Positions 50,573-60,317 of a stretch of 64,000 nt of DNA are shown one piece after another. The first letter of the stretch is position 1; each line of letters begins with the position of its first letter. The notes under the pieces were generated by a model that was not told the origin of the DNA, searched no databases, and saw only the letters and a program-made list of their open reading frames with translations. Source of the DNA: Burkholderia sp. S171 (GTDB lineage Bacteria > Pseudomonadota > Gammaproteobacteria > Burkholderiales > Burkholderiaceae); the NCBI RefSeq assembly GCF_009766085.1, contig NZ_LMUF01000035.1, positions 96,936 through 160,935 of the forward strand. The letters run 5' to 3'. The position numbers and the translations under genes were made by a program.

Positions 50573-51631
50573 ATGCTCCAGCTTACCGACTTCTCCACGC
50601 GCCTGATCGCGTGGCAACGTGTTCACGGCCGCCACGACCTGCCGTGGCAAAACACGCGCGATGCCTACCGGATCTGGTTGTCCGAAATCATGTTGCAGCA
50701 GACGCAGGTGGCGACGGTGATCCCGTACTACGCGCGTTTTCTCGACCGTTTCCCCGATGTGAACGCGCTCGCCTTCGCCCCGATCGACGACGTCATGGCG
50801 CTCTGGGCCGGCCTCGGCTACTACTCGCGCGCGCGAAATCTGCATCGATGCGCGTTTGTGGTGGCGACAGAGCATGGCAGCGAGTTTCCCCGCGGCGTCG
50901 ATGCGTTGGCTGAACTGCCGGGAATTGGGCGATCGACGGCGGCCGCCATTGCGTCGTTCGCGTTTGGCGCGCGCGCGACGATTCTCGATGGCAACGTTAA
51001 GCGAGTGCTCGCGCGGGTGTTTGGTATCGAAGGATTTCCGGGCGAAAAGCGCGTCGAAAACACGATGTGGACACTGGCCGAATCGCTGCTTCCCGACGCC
51101 GCTCACAAGGACGAAGTTACCGCTTATACGCAGGGTTTGATGGATCTCGGCGCGACGCTGTGCGTGCGTGGCAAGCCGGATTGCGCGCGTTGTCCGTTTG
51201 CCCCCGATTGCGTGGCGAATGTGACCGGGCGGCAAAAGGAATTGCCCACATCCCGCCCGAAAAAGACCGTGCCGACTCGCAAGACCTGGATGCTGGTGTT
51301 GCAGGATGGCGATAGCGTCCTGCTTGAAAAGCGTCCGCCGACGGGCATCTGGGGCGGTCTATGGAGCTTGCCGCAAGCCGCTGATGAAGAAGCACTCGCG
51401 GCGGTTTCGCATAGCTTCGGCGGGTCGGGAGAGCTTCAGCGGCTCACGTCTTTCACGCATACGTTCACGCATTTCAAACTGGATATCGAGCCGCGTCTCG
51501 GGCAGGCGAACGGCGTGTCCGATGCTGCCGATAACCAGACCGTGTGGGCGCCGCTTGCGAATATCGATGCGTACGGCGTACCCGCGCCCGTGCGCAAACT
51601 GCTTGATGCACTGCAGGGCTCGCTGATTTGA
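50573..51631 (+). CDS. mutY: A/G-specific adenine glycosylase
   Basis: A 352-residue enzyme that excises adenine opposite 8-oxoguanine. It carries WLSEIMLQQTQVATVIPYY, the helix-hairpin-helix LPGIGRSTAAAIASFAFG with the catalytic Asp region ILDGNVKRVLARV, the [4Fe-4S] cluster cysteines CVRGKPDCARCPFAPDC and a C-terminal NUDIX-like domain. I start at ATG 50573, right after mutM. Confidence 0.97.
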   Translation: MLQLTDFSTRLIAWQRVHGRHDLPWQNTRDAYRIWLSEIMLQQTQVATVIPYYARFLDRFPDVNALAFAPIDDVMALWAGLGYYSRARNLHRCAFVVATEHGSEFPRGVDALAELPGIGRSTAAAIASFAFGARATILDGNVKRVLARVFGIEGFPGEKRVENTMWTLAESLLPDAAHKDEVTAYTQGLMDLGATLCVRGKPDCARCPFAPDCVANVTGRQKELPTSRPKKTVPTRKTWMLVLQDGDSVLLEKRPPTGIWGGLWSLPQAADEEALAAVSHSFGGSGELQRLTSFTHTFTHFKLDIEPRLGQANGVSDAADNQTVWAPLANIDAYGVPAPVRKLLDALQGSLI

Positions 51632-51661
51632 TAGGGCGGGACGCTCAAGCCTGAAGCAACG

Positions 51662-52294
51662 TCAAAGCAGTTGATGCTGCTGCATATAGTGATGCACGAC
51701 ATCGATTCGCGCGGCCGCGTCTTCAAGTTCCATCAGCTTTTGCCGGGCGCGCATGGGGATTGGCAGGATCTCGGATAAACGGTTCGACACCCACGTCGGA
51801 TCGTCGAGAAGGAAGGGCTCCGTGAACGGCAGGTCCTTCGGCTCGCGCGCCTTGATTGCATCGATGATCCGCTCCAGCACTTCCGCGCACGCACCAAATT
51901 TCACCAACGCTTGCGCGTCGTCCATCGGCGTATCGTCGCCAATGGTTTCCGCTACGCCCACGAGCAAATTGCTCGCCTCCACGCGATGCGACAACAGCCG
52001 AAAGCGTGTCGTGCCACGCGCCTGGACCAACAACATGCCGAACGTGTCCACGTCGCATTGCGTGATCTCGGCCAGGCAGCCGATGCTTTCGGGCACCGAC
52101 GGGGCCCCCGGTGACGCTATCTCATTACCGCTTTTCAAGAGGCACACGCCGAATGGCGTGCCTTCGCGCAAGCACGCACGCGCCATGTCGAGATAGCGGG
52201 CTTCAAAGATTTTCAGGGGGAGATGGCCGCCCGGAAACAACACGGTATGCAGCGGAAACAGCGGCAGGTCGGCGAGAAGGGGATTAGTGGACAT
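51662..52294 (-). CDS. LON peptidase substrate-binding domain protein
   Basis: A 210-residue stand-alone LON N-terminal domain: LPLFPLHTVLFPGGHLPLKIFEARYLDM, then FGVCLLKSG, TRFRLLSHR and a helical tail. It lacks the AAA and protease domains of Lon. Such proteins may bind unfolded substrates; the role is unknown. It lies 35 bp downstream of rapZ on the same strand. Confidence 0.92.
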   Translation of the reverse strand: MSTNPLLADLPLFPLHTVLFPGGHLPLKIFEARYLDMARACLREGTPFGVCLLKSGNEIASPGAPSVPESIGCLAEITQCDVDTFGMLLVQARGTTRFRLLSHRVEASNLLVGVAETIGDDTPMDDAQALVKFGACAEVLERIIDAIKAREPKDLPFTEPFLLDDPTWVSNRLSEILPIPMRARQKLMELEDAAARIDVVHHYMQQHQLL

Positions 52295-52329
52295 CGCGCG
52301 CTTCTTTAAAAAAGGCCGCCCGAAGGCGA

Positions 52330-53226
52330 TCAGGTTTGCAAGGGCGCGACGTGTCCATCCACAGCGATGGGTGCGTCGCGATGCCGCACAATCACATTAG
52401 CCTTGTCCCCGAAGCGCGCGGCGAGCGCCTGGGCGATGAATACGGAGCGATGCTGGCCGCCCGTACAGCCGATTGCCACCGTGAGGTAACTCCGGTTGTC
52501 GTCACGAAATTGCGGCAGCCATTTAGCGATGAACGTACCCACGTCGTCGATCATCTGGTGGACCATCGGCTGCGCGGACAAAAAGTCGATAACCGGCTTG
52601 TCCAGGCCCGTCAGCGGCCGCAGTTGGTGATCGTAATAGGGATTTGGGAGCGTACGGACATCGAAGACGAAATCGGCGTCCAGCGGCACGCCGCGCTTGA
52701 ATCCGAACGATTCGAACATCAACGTTAGCCCGGCCTGTTCCTGTTCAATAAAACTCTTCACCCACGCGCGCAACACGTTCGCCCGCAGATTGCTGGTGTC
52801 GATCTGATGGCCAAATTCGGCCAGTCCCGACACCAGTTCGCGCTCGCTTTCGATCGCTTCACCCAGCGACGTCAGCAGGCCCACGTCGGCGTTGTGATTG
52901 GACGAACCCGACAACGGATGGCGCCGGCGCGTCTCGGAGAAGCGCTGAATCAGCGACTGAGTACTCGCGTTGAGAAACAGCACGCGCAGGTCGAACGCTT
53001 GCGACAGGTCTTTGATGATAGCGGGCACTTCGTCGAGCGAACGGCTCGAACGCGCGTCGATAGCGACGGCCAGACGCGCCTGCCCTTGCGAGTCGAGATA
53101 CTTGGCGAGCTCGGGCAGGAAGCGCGGAGGCAGGTTGTCGACGCAATAGTAGCCGGCGTCTTCGAGCGCGTTCAGGGCAACCGATTTGCCGGAGCCGGAA
53201 ATACCGGTAATCAGAATAATGCGCAT
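52330..53226 (-). CDS. rapZ: RNase adapter RapZ
   Basis: A 298-residue P-loop protein. It has Walker A GISGSGKS at residue 8, YYCVDNLPP, FLNASTQSLIQRFSETRRRHPL and the C-terminal TVAIGCTGGQHRSVFIAQAL. In E. coli RapZ steers RNase E to the GlmZ sRNA and senses glucosamine-6-P; whether that holds here is unknown. I start at ATG 53226, where MRIILITG begins. Downstream of hprK. Confidence 0.95.
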   Translation of the reverse strand: MRIILITGISGSGKSVALNALEDAGYYCVDNLPPRFLPELAKYLDSQGQARLAVAIDARSSRSLDEVPAIIKDLSQAFDLRVLFLNASTQSLIQRFSETRRRHPLSGSSNHNADVGLLTSLGEAIESERELVSGLAEFGHQIDTSNLRANVLRAWVKSFIEQEQAGLTLMFESFGFKRGVPLDADFVFDVRTLPNPYYDHQLRPLTGLDKPVIDFLSAQPMVHQMIDDVGTFIAKWLPQFRDDNRSYLTVAIGCTGGQHRSVFIAQALAARFGDKANVIVRHRDAPIAVDGHVAPLQT

Positions 53227-53337
53227 GAATAAGGACTCGTTCGCTCGAGATAAAAGCACGCAAAAAGTTCGGGTCCAGGCGGCGGCTCAGTACTTTGACT
53301 CAGTACGCGATGCCGCCGGTTTTGCCATACAAACCGA

Positions 53338-54306
53338 TCAGATCAGCTTGCCGGGAAACTGGCTTTCGGGGTCCTGCATGGCAAGGCGCTGACGATCCAT
53401 GAAGTCGCGCAACGTATCGATACCCCGCAATTGCAGGATCGTGTTGCGCACCGCCGCTTCCACCAGCACGGCCAGATTTCGGCCGGCAGCCACCTGAATA
53501 GTGACCTTGCTGATCGGCAAGCCGAGCACGTCGACCGCCTGGCTTTCCAGTGGCAGCCGCTGAAATTCACCGTCCGGACGACGCACAAGCTGAACGATCA
53601 GCTTCAGCTTCATTTTCCGCCGAACGGCGGTTTCACCAAAGATGGTTTTGATATCCAGCAGGCCCAGACCCCGCACTTCCAGCAGGTTCTGCAGCAGCGG
53701 CGGGCATCGGCCTTCGACAAAATCCGGACCGAGGCGCACGAAGTCTACGGCGTCGTCAGCGACAAGACCGTGACCGCGGCTGATCAACTCGAGCCCGAGT
53801 TCGCTTTTGCCAAGACCGGAGTCGCCGGTCAGGAGCACACCCATGCCGAGGATGTCGAGGAACACGCCGTGCAGCGTGGCGCGCGGAGCAAGAATCCGCG
53901 ACATGTAGAGGCGCAGGCTGTCGATCACCGCCGCCGCCGACATGCGCGTGGTAAAGAGCGGCGTGGACGAGCGGGTGCATCGCAGAACCAGTTCGGGCGG
54001 CGCGCCGACTTCGCCTGCAACCACCAGAAACGGCGGTTCCAGCGCGATCAGTTCGGCCATGTTGCGCGACCTGTCTTCGTCGGACTGGCGTTGGTAGTAG
54101 GTGATTTCGGCGTCGCCGAGTACCTGGATACGGTTGGGGTGAATCAGGTTCAGGTGCCCGACGAGATCGGCGCTTGACGTTGCATTGGCAACGGTTTCGG
54201 TCGAAAAGCCGCGCTCCCAGCCTTCGTGACCCGTTAGCCAGCTTAGTTTCAGTGCGGCTGCGTTGTCGTCGAAAATGCTCTGGGCGTTGATGCTGGACGT
54301 ATCCAT
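53338..54306 (-). CDS. hprK: HPr kinase/phosphorylase
   Basis: A 322-residue enzyme that phosphorylates or dephosphorylates the regulatory serine of HPr. Walker A is GDSGLGKS, and the HprK signature EVRGLGLLDIKTIFG is intact. I start at ATG 54306 (MDTSSINAQSIF), since the upstream frame has no family similarity. In proteobacteria it belongs to the nitrogen-PTS cluster with ptsN and rapZ. The HPr-containing NagF-like fusion in this window is a possible extra substrate. Confidence 0.95.
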   Translation of the reverse strand: MDTSSINAQSIFDDNAAALKLSWLTGHEGWERGFSTETVANATSSADLVGHLNLIHPNRIQVLGDAEITYYQRQSDEDRSRNMAELIALEPPFLVVAGEVGAPPELVLRCTRSSTPLFTTRMSAAAVIDSLRLYMSRILAPRATLHGVFLDILGMGVLLTGDSGLGKSELGLELISRGHGLVADDAVDFVRLGPDFVEGRCPPLLQNLLEVRGLGLLDIKTIFGETAVRRKMKLKLIVQLVRRPDGEFQRLPLESQAVDVLGLPISKVTIQVAAGRNLAVLVEAAVRNTILQLRGIDTLRDFMDRQRLAMQDPESQFPGKLI

Positions 54307-54493
54307 GAGGCCGGAACTCCGAGAGAGGCCGCGAGCATGGGGCAATTCAAGAGCCGGATTTGGTCTCTTAAATGCTTCGCTCAATAGGACCGATTGTGCG
54401 CTAGAAGGGCCGCCGGCGCGAGAGGGCCGTTGGGCCTGGTCTTTCGCGCCGAGTCCGGCTTCAAGTCCAGCACGAGGACTGGCTTGGGAGAGC

Positions 54494-54949
54494 TCAGGGC
54501 TGCCATTGCGTGAGCACCTGATACAGCGCCTCACGGTTTTCTTCAGTATTCAGGCGTTCGCGTGCTTCCCGGTCGGACAGTAGCTGCGCTATTTCCGAGA
54601 GGATTTCGAGGTGCTGTTGCGTGGCCTGCTCGGGAACAAGCAGAAAGATCAGCAGCGACACGGGCTGCCCGTCCGGCGATTCGAAAGCGATCGGCTCAGC
54701 CAGGCGCACGAAGGCGGCGAGCGGATGCTTCAGGCCCTTGATGCGTCCGTGGGGAATGGCGACACCTTCGCCGAGACCGGTCGAGCCAAGGCGCTCGCGC
54801 GCAAAGAGATTGTCGGTAACGGTACTGCGGCCAATGCCGTTCTGGTTCTCGAAGATCAGGCCCGCTTGCTCGAATACACGTTTCTTGCTAGTGACGGACA
54901 GTCCGAGGACGACATTTTCGAGGGGAAGAAATTTGGCTAAACGATTCAT
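54494..54949 (-). CDS. ptsN: Nitrogen PTS EIIA component PtsN
   Basis: A 151-residue EIIA-Ntr protein. LGSTGLGEGVAIPHGR holds the phosphorylated His, and the N-terminus MNRLAKFLPLENVVLGL is typical. PtsN regulates potassium and nitrogen physiology through its phosphorylation state. I start at ATG 54949. It lies between hpf and hprK in the rpoN cluster. Confidence 0.96.
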   Translation of the reverse strand: MNRLAKFLPLENVVLGLSVTSKKRVFEQAGLIFENQNGIGRSTVTDNLFARERLGSTGLGEGVAIPHGRIKGLKHPLAAFVRLAEPIAFESPDGQPVSLLIFLLVPEQATQQHLEILSEIAQLLSDREARERLNTEENREALYQVLTQWQP

Positions 54950-55384
54950 GTTGGCAGGCAGATGCGTGGCCTGAATTCTCCTCATCGTGGCGGCTGCAGA
55001 ACCTGCGCTAAACGCTCACGGCGATTTTGGTAAGGAATGCGCGGGAGACGAAAGTCTCGCTTCACTCCGATTAACAATCCCGGTACTAACCGGACCATTA
55101 TAGATCAGCGTAATCAAACGATGGTGCGCCGCGCCATACACTGGGCGCGTTTGTTGCGCTTAACGCAACGCCTGCTGTTTTGCTCCAATTTACCCCTGGT
55201 TGCCGCAAAAAACCGTCCGAATCGTGCGGCGACAAAAAAGCCGCCTGCTTTCAGGCGGCTCGTGCCGACTATCGGACTGACGGGTTCCGGTCCACATTGT
55301 TCCGGAATCCGGCGCATCGCAAAAAAGCTCCAGCCGATGCGCCGTTCAACCCGTTTGAATCATTCCTCTAACCGTTCATGGACC
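54950..55384. other. Gap between hpf and ptsN
   Basis: About 435 bp. It holds the hpf terminator (55234-55260). The rest, presumably with a separate ptsN promoter, shows no clear motif or gene. Confidence 0.5.
55234..55260 (-). terminator. Terminator after hpf
   Basis: Minus-strand AGCCGCCTG, loop AAAG, CAGGCGGCT, then TTTTTTG. It ends the rpoN-hpf transcript and implies ptsN is transcribed at least partly on its own. Confidence 0.9.
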
Positions 55385-55744
55385 TCACGGCGCCGGAACT
55401 TCGCTCTCCAGCGGTTCGTGTCCGTACTTCATGGTGGCGTGCGCATGCTCCTGGATCTTGTCCTTGTGGCGCAGCACTTGCCTGTCCAGCTTGTCGACCA
55501 TCAGGTCGATCGCCGCGTACATATCAACGTCACAACTCTCGATGAAAATGTCCTTGCCCTTCAGATGCAGGTTGATTTCGACCTTTTGCCGCTTGTCCTT
55601 TTCCCTATGATTGTCGACCGAGAGGACCACACTGCCGTCGATCACCTGATCGAAGTGCCGTAGCACTCTATCCAGTTTGGTGATCACATATTCTCGCAAC
55701 GCAGGCGTCAATTCGAGATGGTGTCCACTGATCTGCAGATTCAT
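55385..55744 (-). CDS. hpf: Ribosome hibernation promoting factor
   Basis: A 119-residue HPF/YhbH protein that binds resting ribosomes. Family segments are MNLQISGHHLELTPALREYV, KLDRVLRHFD and IFIESCDVDMYAAIDLMVDKLDRQV. It is the short type without the long-HPF dimerisation domain. I start at ATG 55744, preceded by GAGAGC. It lies behind rpoN, as in most proteobacteria. Confidence 0.95.
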   Translation of the reverse strand: MNLQISGHHLELTPALREYVITKLDRVLRHFDQVIDGSVVLSVDNHREKDKRQKVEINLHLKGKDIFIESCDVDMYAAIDLMVDKLDRQVLRHKDKIQEHAHATMKYGHEPLESEVPAP

Positions 55745-55919
55745 AGTTGCTCTCCAAGCTAATGGCCGCCTGGACGCTATCACGCTGCCGAAACCGGTCG
55801 CTGCTTGCCCGTACGTGTCCATTCTGTTGAACGGCGGTACGGAACGGGAAAACGCATCGGCCAGCTCGCTCGCGCTTTTGCGACGCGGCCGGTAAAGGCC
55901 CGCCGCAACATGCAGCGGG

Positions 55920-57446
55920 CTACAGAGACTTTCGCAAATTCACTGCCGGGATTTTCAGAGCTTCGCGATATTTGGCCACCGTACGGCGCGCGACCACGAA
56001 TCCCTGTTCTGCCAGCAACTCTGCGATGCGGCTGTCTGAAAGAGGAGATTTTGAGTCTTCGGCTCCTATCAGTTGTTTGATGAGTGCCCGGATCGCCGTG
56101 GACGATGCCGCGCCACCCGTGTCGGTTGAAACGTGCGATCCGAAGAAGTACTTAAATTCAAGCGTCCCGAATGGGGTCAGCATGTACTTACCGGTTGTCA
56201 CACGTGAGACGGTGGATTCGTGTAAACCCAGCGTATCAGCAATCTCCCTCAAAACCAAGGGCCGCATTGCAATTTCACCATGCGCGAAAAAGTTCTTCTG
56301 ACGCTCCACAATGGCTTGTGCAACGCGGAGAATCGTCTCGAATCTTTGTTGAATATTCTTGATCAACCAGCGCGCTTCCTGAAGCTGCTGACGCAACGAA
56401 CCACTGCCCGGATCGCCGCGATTGTTGCGCAAAATATTCGCGTAGAGGTGATTGATGCGAAGCCGCGGCACGATTTCCGGATTCAATTCTGCGGTCCACC
56501 CGCTGGACATCTTTCGCACGAGGATGTCGGGAACCACGTAATCTGCTTCGCTTTTCCCGAACGCGGCGCCAGGGAACGGTTCCAGCGAACGGATGAGCAA
56601 GTGTGCGTCGCGCAATGCGTCGTCGGATGCCTTGAGCTGCTTGCGCAACCGCGTGAAATCGCGCGCCGCCAGCAGTTCCAGATGGTGCATCACAATATCG
56701 AGCGCCAGCGTGCGGATGGGCGATGCGTCGAGCCGCAACAACTGCAGCTTCAGGCATTCGGACGCCGAACGGCCGCCCACTCCCGGCGGATCGAAACTCT
56801 GCAGCAACGCCAGCGCCGCGCTCAGTTCGTCGACATCGACTTCGAGTTCATCAGGCAGATCCGACTTCACTTCCTCGAGCGACGACGTGAGGTAACCGTC
56901 TTCATCAAGCGATTCAATCAGGAATGTGATCAGCGCACGATCGCGCTGATTCGCCTTTGTCATGCGCAGTTGTGAAGTCAGGTGGTCGCGCAGCGTGGTA
57001 GTGGATTCGTGGATTTGCAGCGGCGGCAGGTCGTCGTCGTCCGAGCCGCTATTCGAGCGGCCGTAATCTTCCAGATTCCACGAACTCGAATCCGGGCCGT
57101 TGTCCGACGAACTCATGCCGTTGTATTCGTCTACGCCCTGGGGCTCACCGTTTTCGGAGCGGTCGGTCGTGGTCGTGCTACTGCTGCTCGATGACGTGCC
57201 GTTGCTCATCATGGGGTCCGGCGCGTTCACCGACGCCCCCGACGTGATCAGCGAGCCGTCCGCTGCCACGCGCAACGGGCTGGTAGTCCAGTCGTCCTCG
57301 TTCTCGAGCAGCGGATTTTGCGCGACAGCCATCGCGACTTCCTGCTGCAGTTCGAGCGTCGACAACTGCAGCAGCCGGATGGACTGCTGCAGTTGTGGAG
57401 TGAGCGCAAGATGCTGCGACAGGCGGAGTTGGAGGCTGGCTTTCAT
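55920..57446 (-). CDS. rpoN: RNA polymerase sigma-54 factor
   Basis: A 508-residue sigma-54. The Gln/Leu-rich region I (LRLSQHLALTPQLQQSIRLLQLS) is followed by an acidic, Ser-rich linker, the core-binding region, the helix-turn-helix (LREIADTLGLHESTVSRVTTGKY) and the RpoN box ARRTVAKYREALKIP. It directs transcription activated by enhancer-binding proteins. Cotranscription with lptB is likely. Confidence 0.97.
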   Translation of the reverse strand: MKASLQLRLSQHLALTPQLQQSIRLLQLSTLELQQEVAMAVAQNPLLENEDDWTTSPLRVAADGSLITSGASVNAPDPMMSNGTSSSSSSTTTTDRSENGEPQGVDEYNGMSSSDNGPDSSSWNLEDYGRSNSGSDDDDLPPLQIHESTTTLRDHLTSQLRMTKANQRDRALITFLIESLDEDGYLTSSLEEVKSDLPDELEVDVDELSAALALLQSFDPPGVGGRSASECLKLQLLRLDASPIRTLALDIVMHHLELLAARDFTRLRKQLKASDDALRDAHLLIRSLEPFPGAAFGKSEADYVVPDILVRKMSSGWTAELNPEIVPRLRINHLYANILRNNRGDPGSGSLRQQLQEARWLIKNIQQRFETILRVAQAIVERQKNFFAHGEIAMRPLVLREIADTLGLHESTVSRVTTGKYMLTPFGTLEFKYFFGSHVSTDTGGAASSTAIRALIKQLIGAEDSKSPLSDSRIAELLAEQGFVVARRTVAKYREALKIPAVNLRKSL

Positions 57447-57610
57447 GGCAAGGTTTTAATCATTGTAGAGAGTTTGCCACGGGCGCGACACCTCGCGGGG
57501 ATCGACCAAAAACAAGTGCCGCCTCGCGGGCGGCACGTAAGATCTGCTGGGAGCGCGGGACGCCGTCCACAACGGAGTTGCATGGGGCGCAGGACGCTGT
57601 GTCCCCGCGC

Positions 57611-58393
57611 TCACATGCGGAAATGTTCACCGAGATAAACGCGCCGCACGCTCTCATTTTCGATGATATCGCTTGGGGCGCCTGATGCGAGCACGCTGCC
57701 GTCGCTGATGATGTAAGCGTGGTCGCAGATGCCAAGCGTCTCGCGCACGTTGTGGTCCGTGATCAGCACGCCAATGTTGCGCTGCTTCAGGAATTTCACG
57801 ATTTTCTGGATTTCGAGCACGGCAATTGGATCGACGCCGGCAAACGGTTCGTCCAGCAGGATAAACGCCGGATTGGTCGCGAGTGCACGGGCAATTTCCA
57901 CCCGCCGCCGTTCGCCGCCCGAGAGCGACAAGGCCGGGTTTTCACGTAGATGCGCGATCTGAAGTTCGTCCAGCAACGCTTCCGCGCGATCCGTAATCGC
58001 TTGCTTGGAGAGCGGCTTTTCGTTCTCGTCCGTCTGCAGTTCAAGCACCGCGCGAATGTTCTGCTCGACGGTCAGCTTTCGGAACACGGACGCTTCCTGC
58101 GGCAAATACGAGAGCCCGAGACGCGCGCGCTTGTGAATGGGCAGCAGGCTGATTGACGTTCCATCGAGCAGGATTTCACCGGCATCCAGCGGCACCAGTC
58201 CGACGATCATGTAGAACGACGTGGTCTTGCCCGCGCCGTTCGGCCCGAGCAGCCCGACCACTTCGCCACTTTTCACGTCGAGCGAGACGTCTTTCACGAC
58301 CGTGCGCGAGCCGTAGCGTTTCTTCAGGTTGCGGACGGTGAGCGAACTGCTCGTGCCGGCCGGCTTACGATGAGGCATGGCGGGCGAATTCAC
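57611..58393 (-). CDS. lptB: LPS export ABC transporter ATP-binding protein
   Basis: A 260-residue ABC ATPase powering LPS extraction from the inner membrane with LptFG. Walker A GPNGAGKTTSF, the Q-loop YLPQE, signature LSGGERRR and Walker B FILLDEPFAGVDP are intact. The start is GTG 58393, overlapping the lptA stop (GTGA); ATG 58378 is also possible. Follows lptA. Confidence 0.96.
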   Translation of the reverse strand: MNSPAMPHRKPAGTSSSLTVRNLKKRYGSRTVVKDVSLDVKSGEVVGLLGPNGAGKTTSFYMIVGLVPLDAGEILLDGTSISLLPIHKRARLGLSYLPQEASVFRKLTVEQNIRAVLELQTDENEKPLSKQAITDRAEALLDELQIAHLRENPALSLSGGERRRVEIARALATNPAFILLDEPFAGVDPIAVLEIQKIVKFLKQRNIGVLITDHNVRETLGICDHAYIISDGSVLASGAPSDIIENESVRRVYLGEHFRM

Positions 58394-59100
58394 GGCTGCT
58401 GCGTTCCTTGCATCTTGGTGGACGGCGTCAGGGTGGCCGGCGCGCCGGTCAGCGGAGCGGCGCCGCCGTTACGCGGGGCGAGCATGGCGCGCACGCGGCC
58501 AGTCGGGTTGCCTGGACCGGCGACATCAGCTCCCGCTTTCGCCGTATAGAAGTCTTTCTGGCCGTCGTACGTAATCACGCTGCCGTGGACTTCGTCCTGG
58601 ATCTTGGTGAGACCGACGAGGCGGCGCACAACGGCGCGGGTAGTCAGCGTGGTGAGATCCTGCTTGCCGTCGTAGTCGATCCGCACGGCATTGCCTTCGA
58701 TGTATTCGTCGAGGCCGTCGCGTTTCTGGCGGAAATATGAGAGGGCGCCGCCGGTAGAGGTGCCGGTTGCGTACTGATACCCCTGCGGATCCTGCGTCAC
58801 GTCGACACGGTCGGCCTTGATGATGATCGTGCCTTTGGTCGCGACAACGTGGCCCGTGAATATGTTGACCTGCTTCAGGTCGTCATAGGTCATGTTGTCC
58901 GCTTCAATATTCAGCGGCTTGTCGTTGTCGGCGCGTTCGGCGTAAGCGGCCGGGGCGAAGGCCAATAGCGAGGCCGCCAAGGGCAACGCCACGCATGTCG
59001 CCGCGATCCCGAATTGCACGATACGTGCGGCGCGGCGCAAAAATGCAGCGCGCGCTGCGCACAGACGGCCGGATTCGGGTCGGAGAAACGGTTTGTTCAT
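58390..59100 (-). CDS. lptA: LPS transport periplasmic protein LptA
   Basis: A 236-residue exported protein that bridges LPS across the periplasm. It has a long basic N-terminus, a signal helix (LPLAASLLAFAPAAYA) and the OstA-like beta-jellyroll with PLNIEADNMTYDDLKQVNIFTGHVVATKG. Its stop overlaps lptB by 4 bp; lptC lies 48 bp upstream. Confidence 0.94.
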   Translation of the reverse strand: MNKPFLRPESGRLCAARAAFLRRAARIVQFGIAATCVALPLAASLLAFAPAAYAERADNDKPLNIEADNMTYDDLKQVNIFTGHVVATKGTIIIKADRVDVTQDPQGYQYATGTSTGGALSYFRQKRDGLDEYIEGNAVRIDYDGKQDLTTLTTRAVVRRLVGLTKIQDEVHGSVITYDGQKDFYTAKAGADVAGPGNPTGRVRAMLAPRNGGAAPLTGAPATLTPSTKMQGTQQP

Positions 59101-59148
59101 GCAGTCACACTTGAATGGATTAAGCGCAATTCGTCGGAACTGCCGGGG

Positions 59149-59748
59149 TTATTTGGATGAGGTGCCGAGGGTATCGGAGGCAGCGATCTGGCCGCGTACC
59201 GTCCCAAACAGCTTCATTACCCGGGTCGCGTTGTTGTAGTTCATGCCGTCGCCCGTCATCACGGACGGACCGCGCTGAAGTTTAACCGGCTTTTCTGTTT
59301 CGATGACATCGTCGTTCACAAGGATGCGAAAGTGCACGGAATCCGCCGTCATCTGCGGGTCGCCGTAGCCCGCCACGCGCAAAATGTGGGCGTTCTCGTA
59401 CAAGTCGACAATCGAGACATCGCCGTTCACCGTGCCCCGCTCGGACGTTGCCGTCACGGTCGGTCGCAGCGGCTGGAACATGCGCATGGCGGGTTTGGTG
59501 AGGTCGCTGACTTCATCGTCCTCGTAATGCACCATCGAAATGGCAGTCAGCCGATACTGCGTTGTACCCGTGGTGTCCAGTTCCGAGACGGAGAAGTTGT
59601 TCGCGAAGTAGTCAGGTGTGTGTTCCTTCGGGCGCTCCGGTTCCAGGGGCTTGGGCAGCGTAGCCTGCAGCATCCAGTAGGTGACGCCAGCCAGCGCGGC
59701 CATGGCGACCACGGGCAGCGCCGAGGACAGTTTCTTGGGTCGTTGCAT
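59149..59748 (-). CDS. lptC: LPS export protein LptC
   Basis: A 199-residue inner-membrane-anchored protein (helix LSSALPVVAMAALAGVTYWML) with a periplasmic beta-jellyroll (PDYFANNFSVSELDTTG, AHILRVAGYGDPQMTADSV). It passes LPS from LptBFG to LptA. It lies 5 bp downstream of kdsC. Confidence 0.93.
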   Translation of the reverse strand: MQRPKKLSSALPVVAMAALAGVTYWMLQATLPKPLEPERPKEHTPDYFANNFSVSELDTTGTTQYRLTAISMVHYEDDEVSDLTKPAMRMFQPLRPTVTATSERGTVNGDVSIVDLYENAHILRVAGYGDPQMTADSVHFRILVNDDVIETEKPVKLQRGPSVMTGDGMNYNNATRVMKLFGTVRGQIAASDTLGTSSK

Positions 59749-59753
59749 GGAAT

Positions 59754-60317
59754 TCAGACTCCGATAGCCGCGGCAAGCAGGCCGTCGTAGCGATTCTGCG
59801 CGCGCAGGATGGCGTCGCAGACTTCACGCACCGCACCTTCGCCGCCGCGCTTGGCGGTGGCGAAATGGACGCGGTTCATCACTTCGACATGCGCGTTGGC
59901 CGGCGCCGCTGCGAAACCGCACAGCCGCATCACGGCGAGATCGGGCCAGTCGTCGCCCATATAGCCGCATTCGGTTGCCGGGATACCCGTGGTTTGCAGC
60001 AGTTGAGCGAGCGCGATGGTTTTGTCGGCGACGCCTTGGTGCAGGTGCGTAATGCCCAGTTCACGTGCCCGCGCCGCGACAATGCCGGAGTTGCGCCCGG
60101 TGATGATCGCCGTTTGAATGCCCACGGACTGCAGCATTTTCACGCCGTGGCCATCGAGCGAATTGAAGGACTTCATGGCGTCGCCGTCGGCGGTGAAAAA
60201 CAGGCTGCCGTCGGTGAACACGCCATCGATGTCGAAAATCATCAGTTTCACGCGGCTCGCGCGATCGTGCGCGTTTTCCGTTGCGGCAATATCCGGCGTG
60301 AAAGACAAGGTCGACAT
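59754..60317 (-). CDS. kdsC: 3-deoxy-D-manno-octulosonate-8-phosphate phosphatase
   Basis: A 187-residue HAD phosphatase releasing Kdo for LPS inner core. The catalytic DIDGVFTDGSL (Asp nucleophile), GRNSGIVAARARELGI and MGDDWPDLAVM motifs are present. It lacks a large cap domain, typical of tetrameric KdsC. It overlaps kdsD by one base. Confidence 0.95.
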   Translation of the reverse strand: MSTLSFTPDIAATENAHDRASRVKLMIFDIDGVFTDGSLFFTADGDAMKSFNSLDGHGVKMLQSVGIQTAIITGRNSGIVAARARELGITHLHQGVADKTIALAQLLQTTGIPATECGYMGDDWPDLAVMRLCGFAAAPANAHVEVMNRVHFATAKRGGEGAVREVCDAILRAQNRYDGLLAAAIGV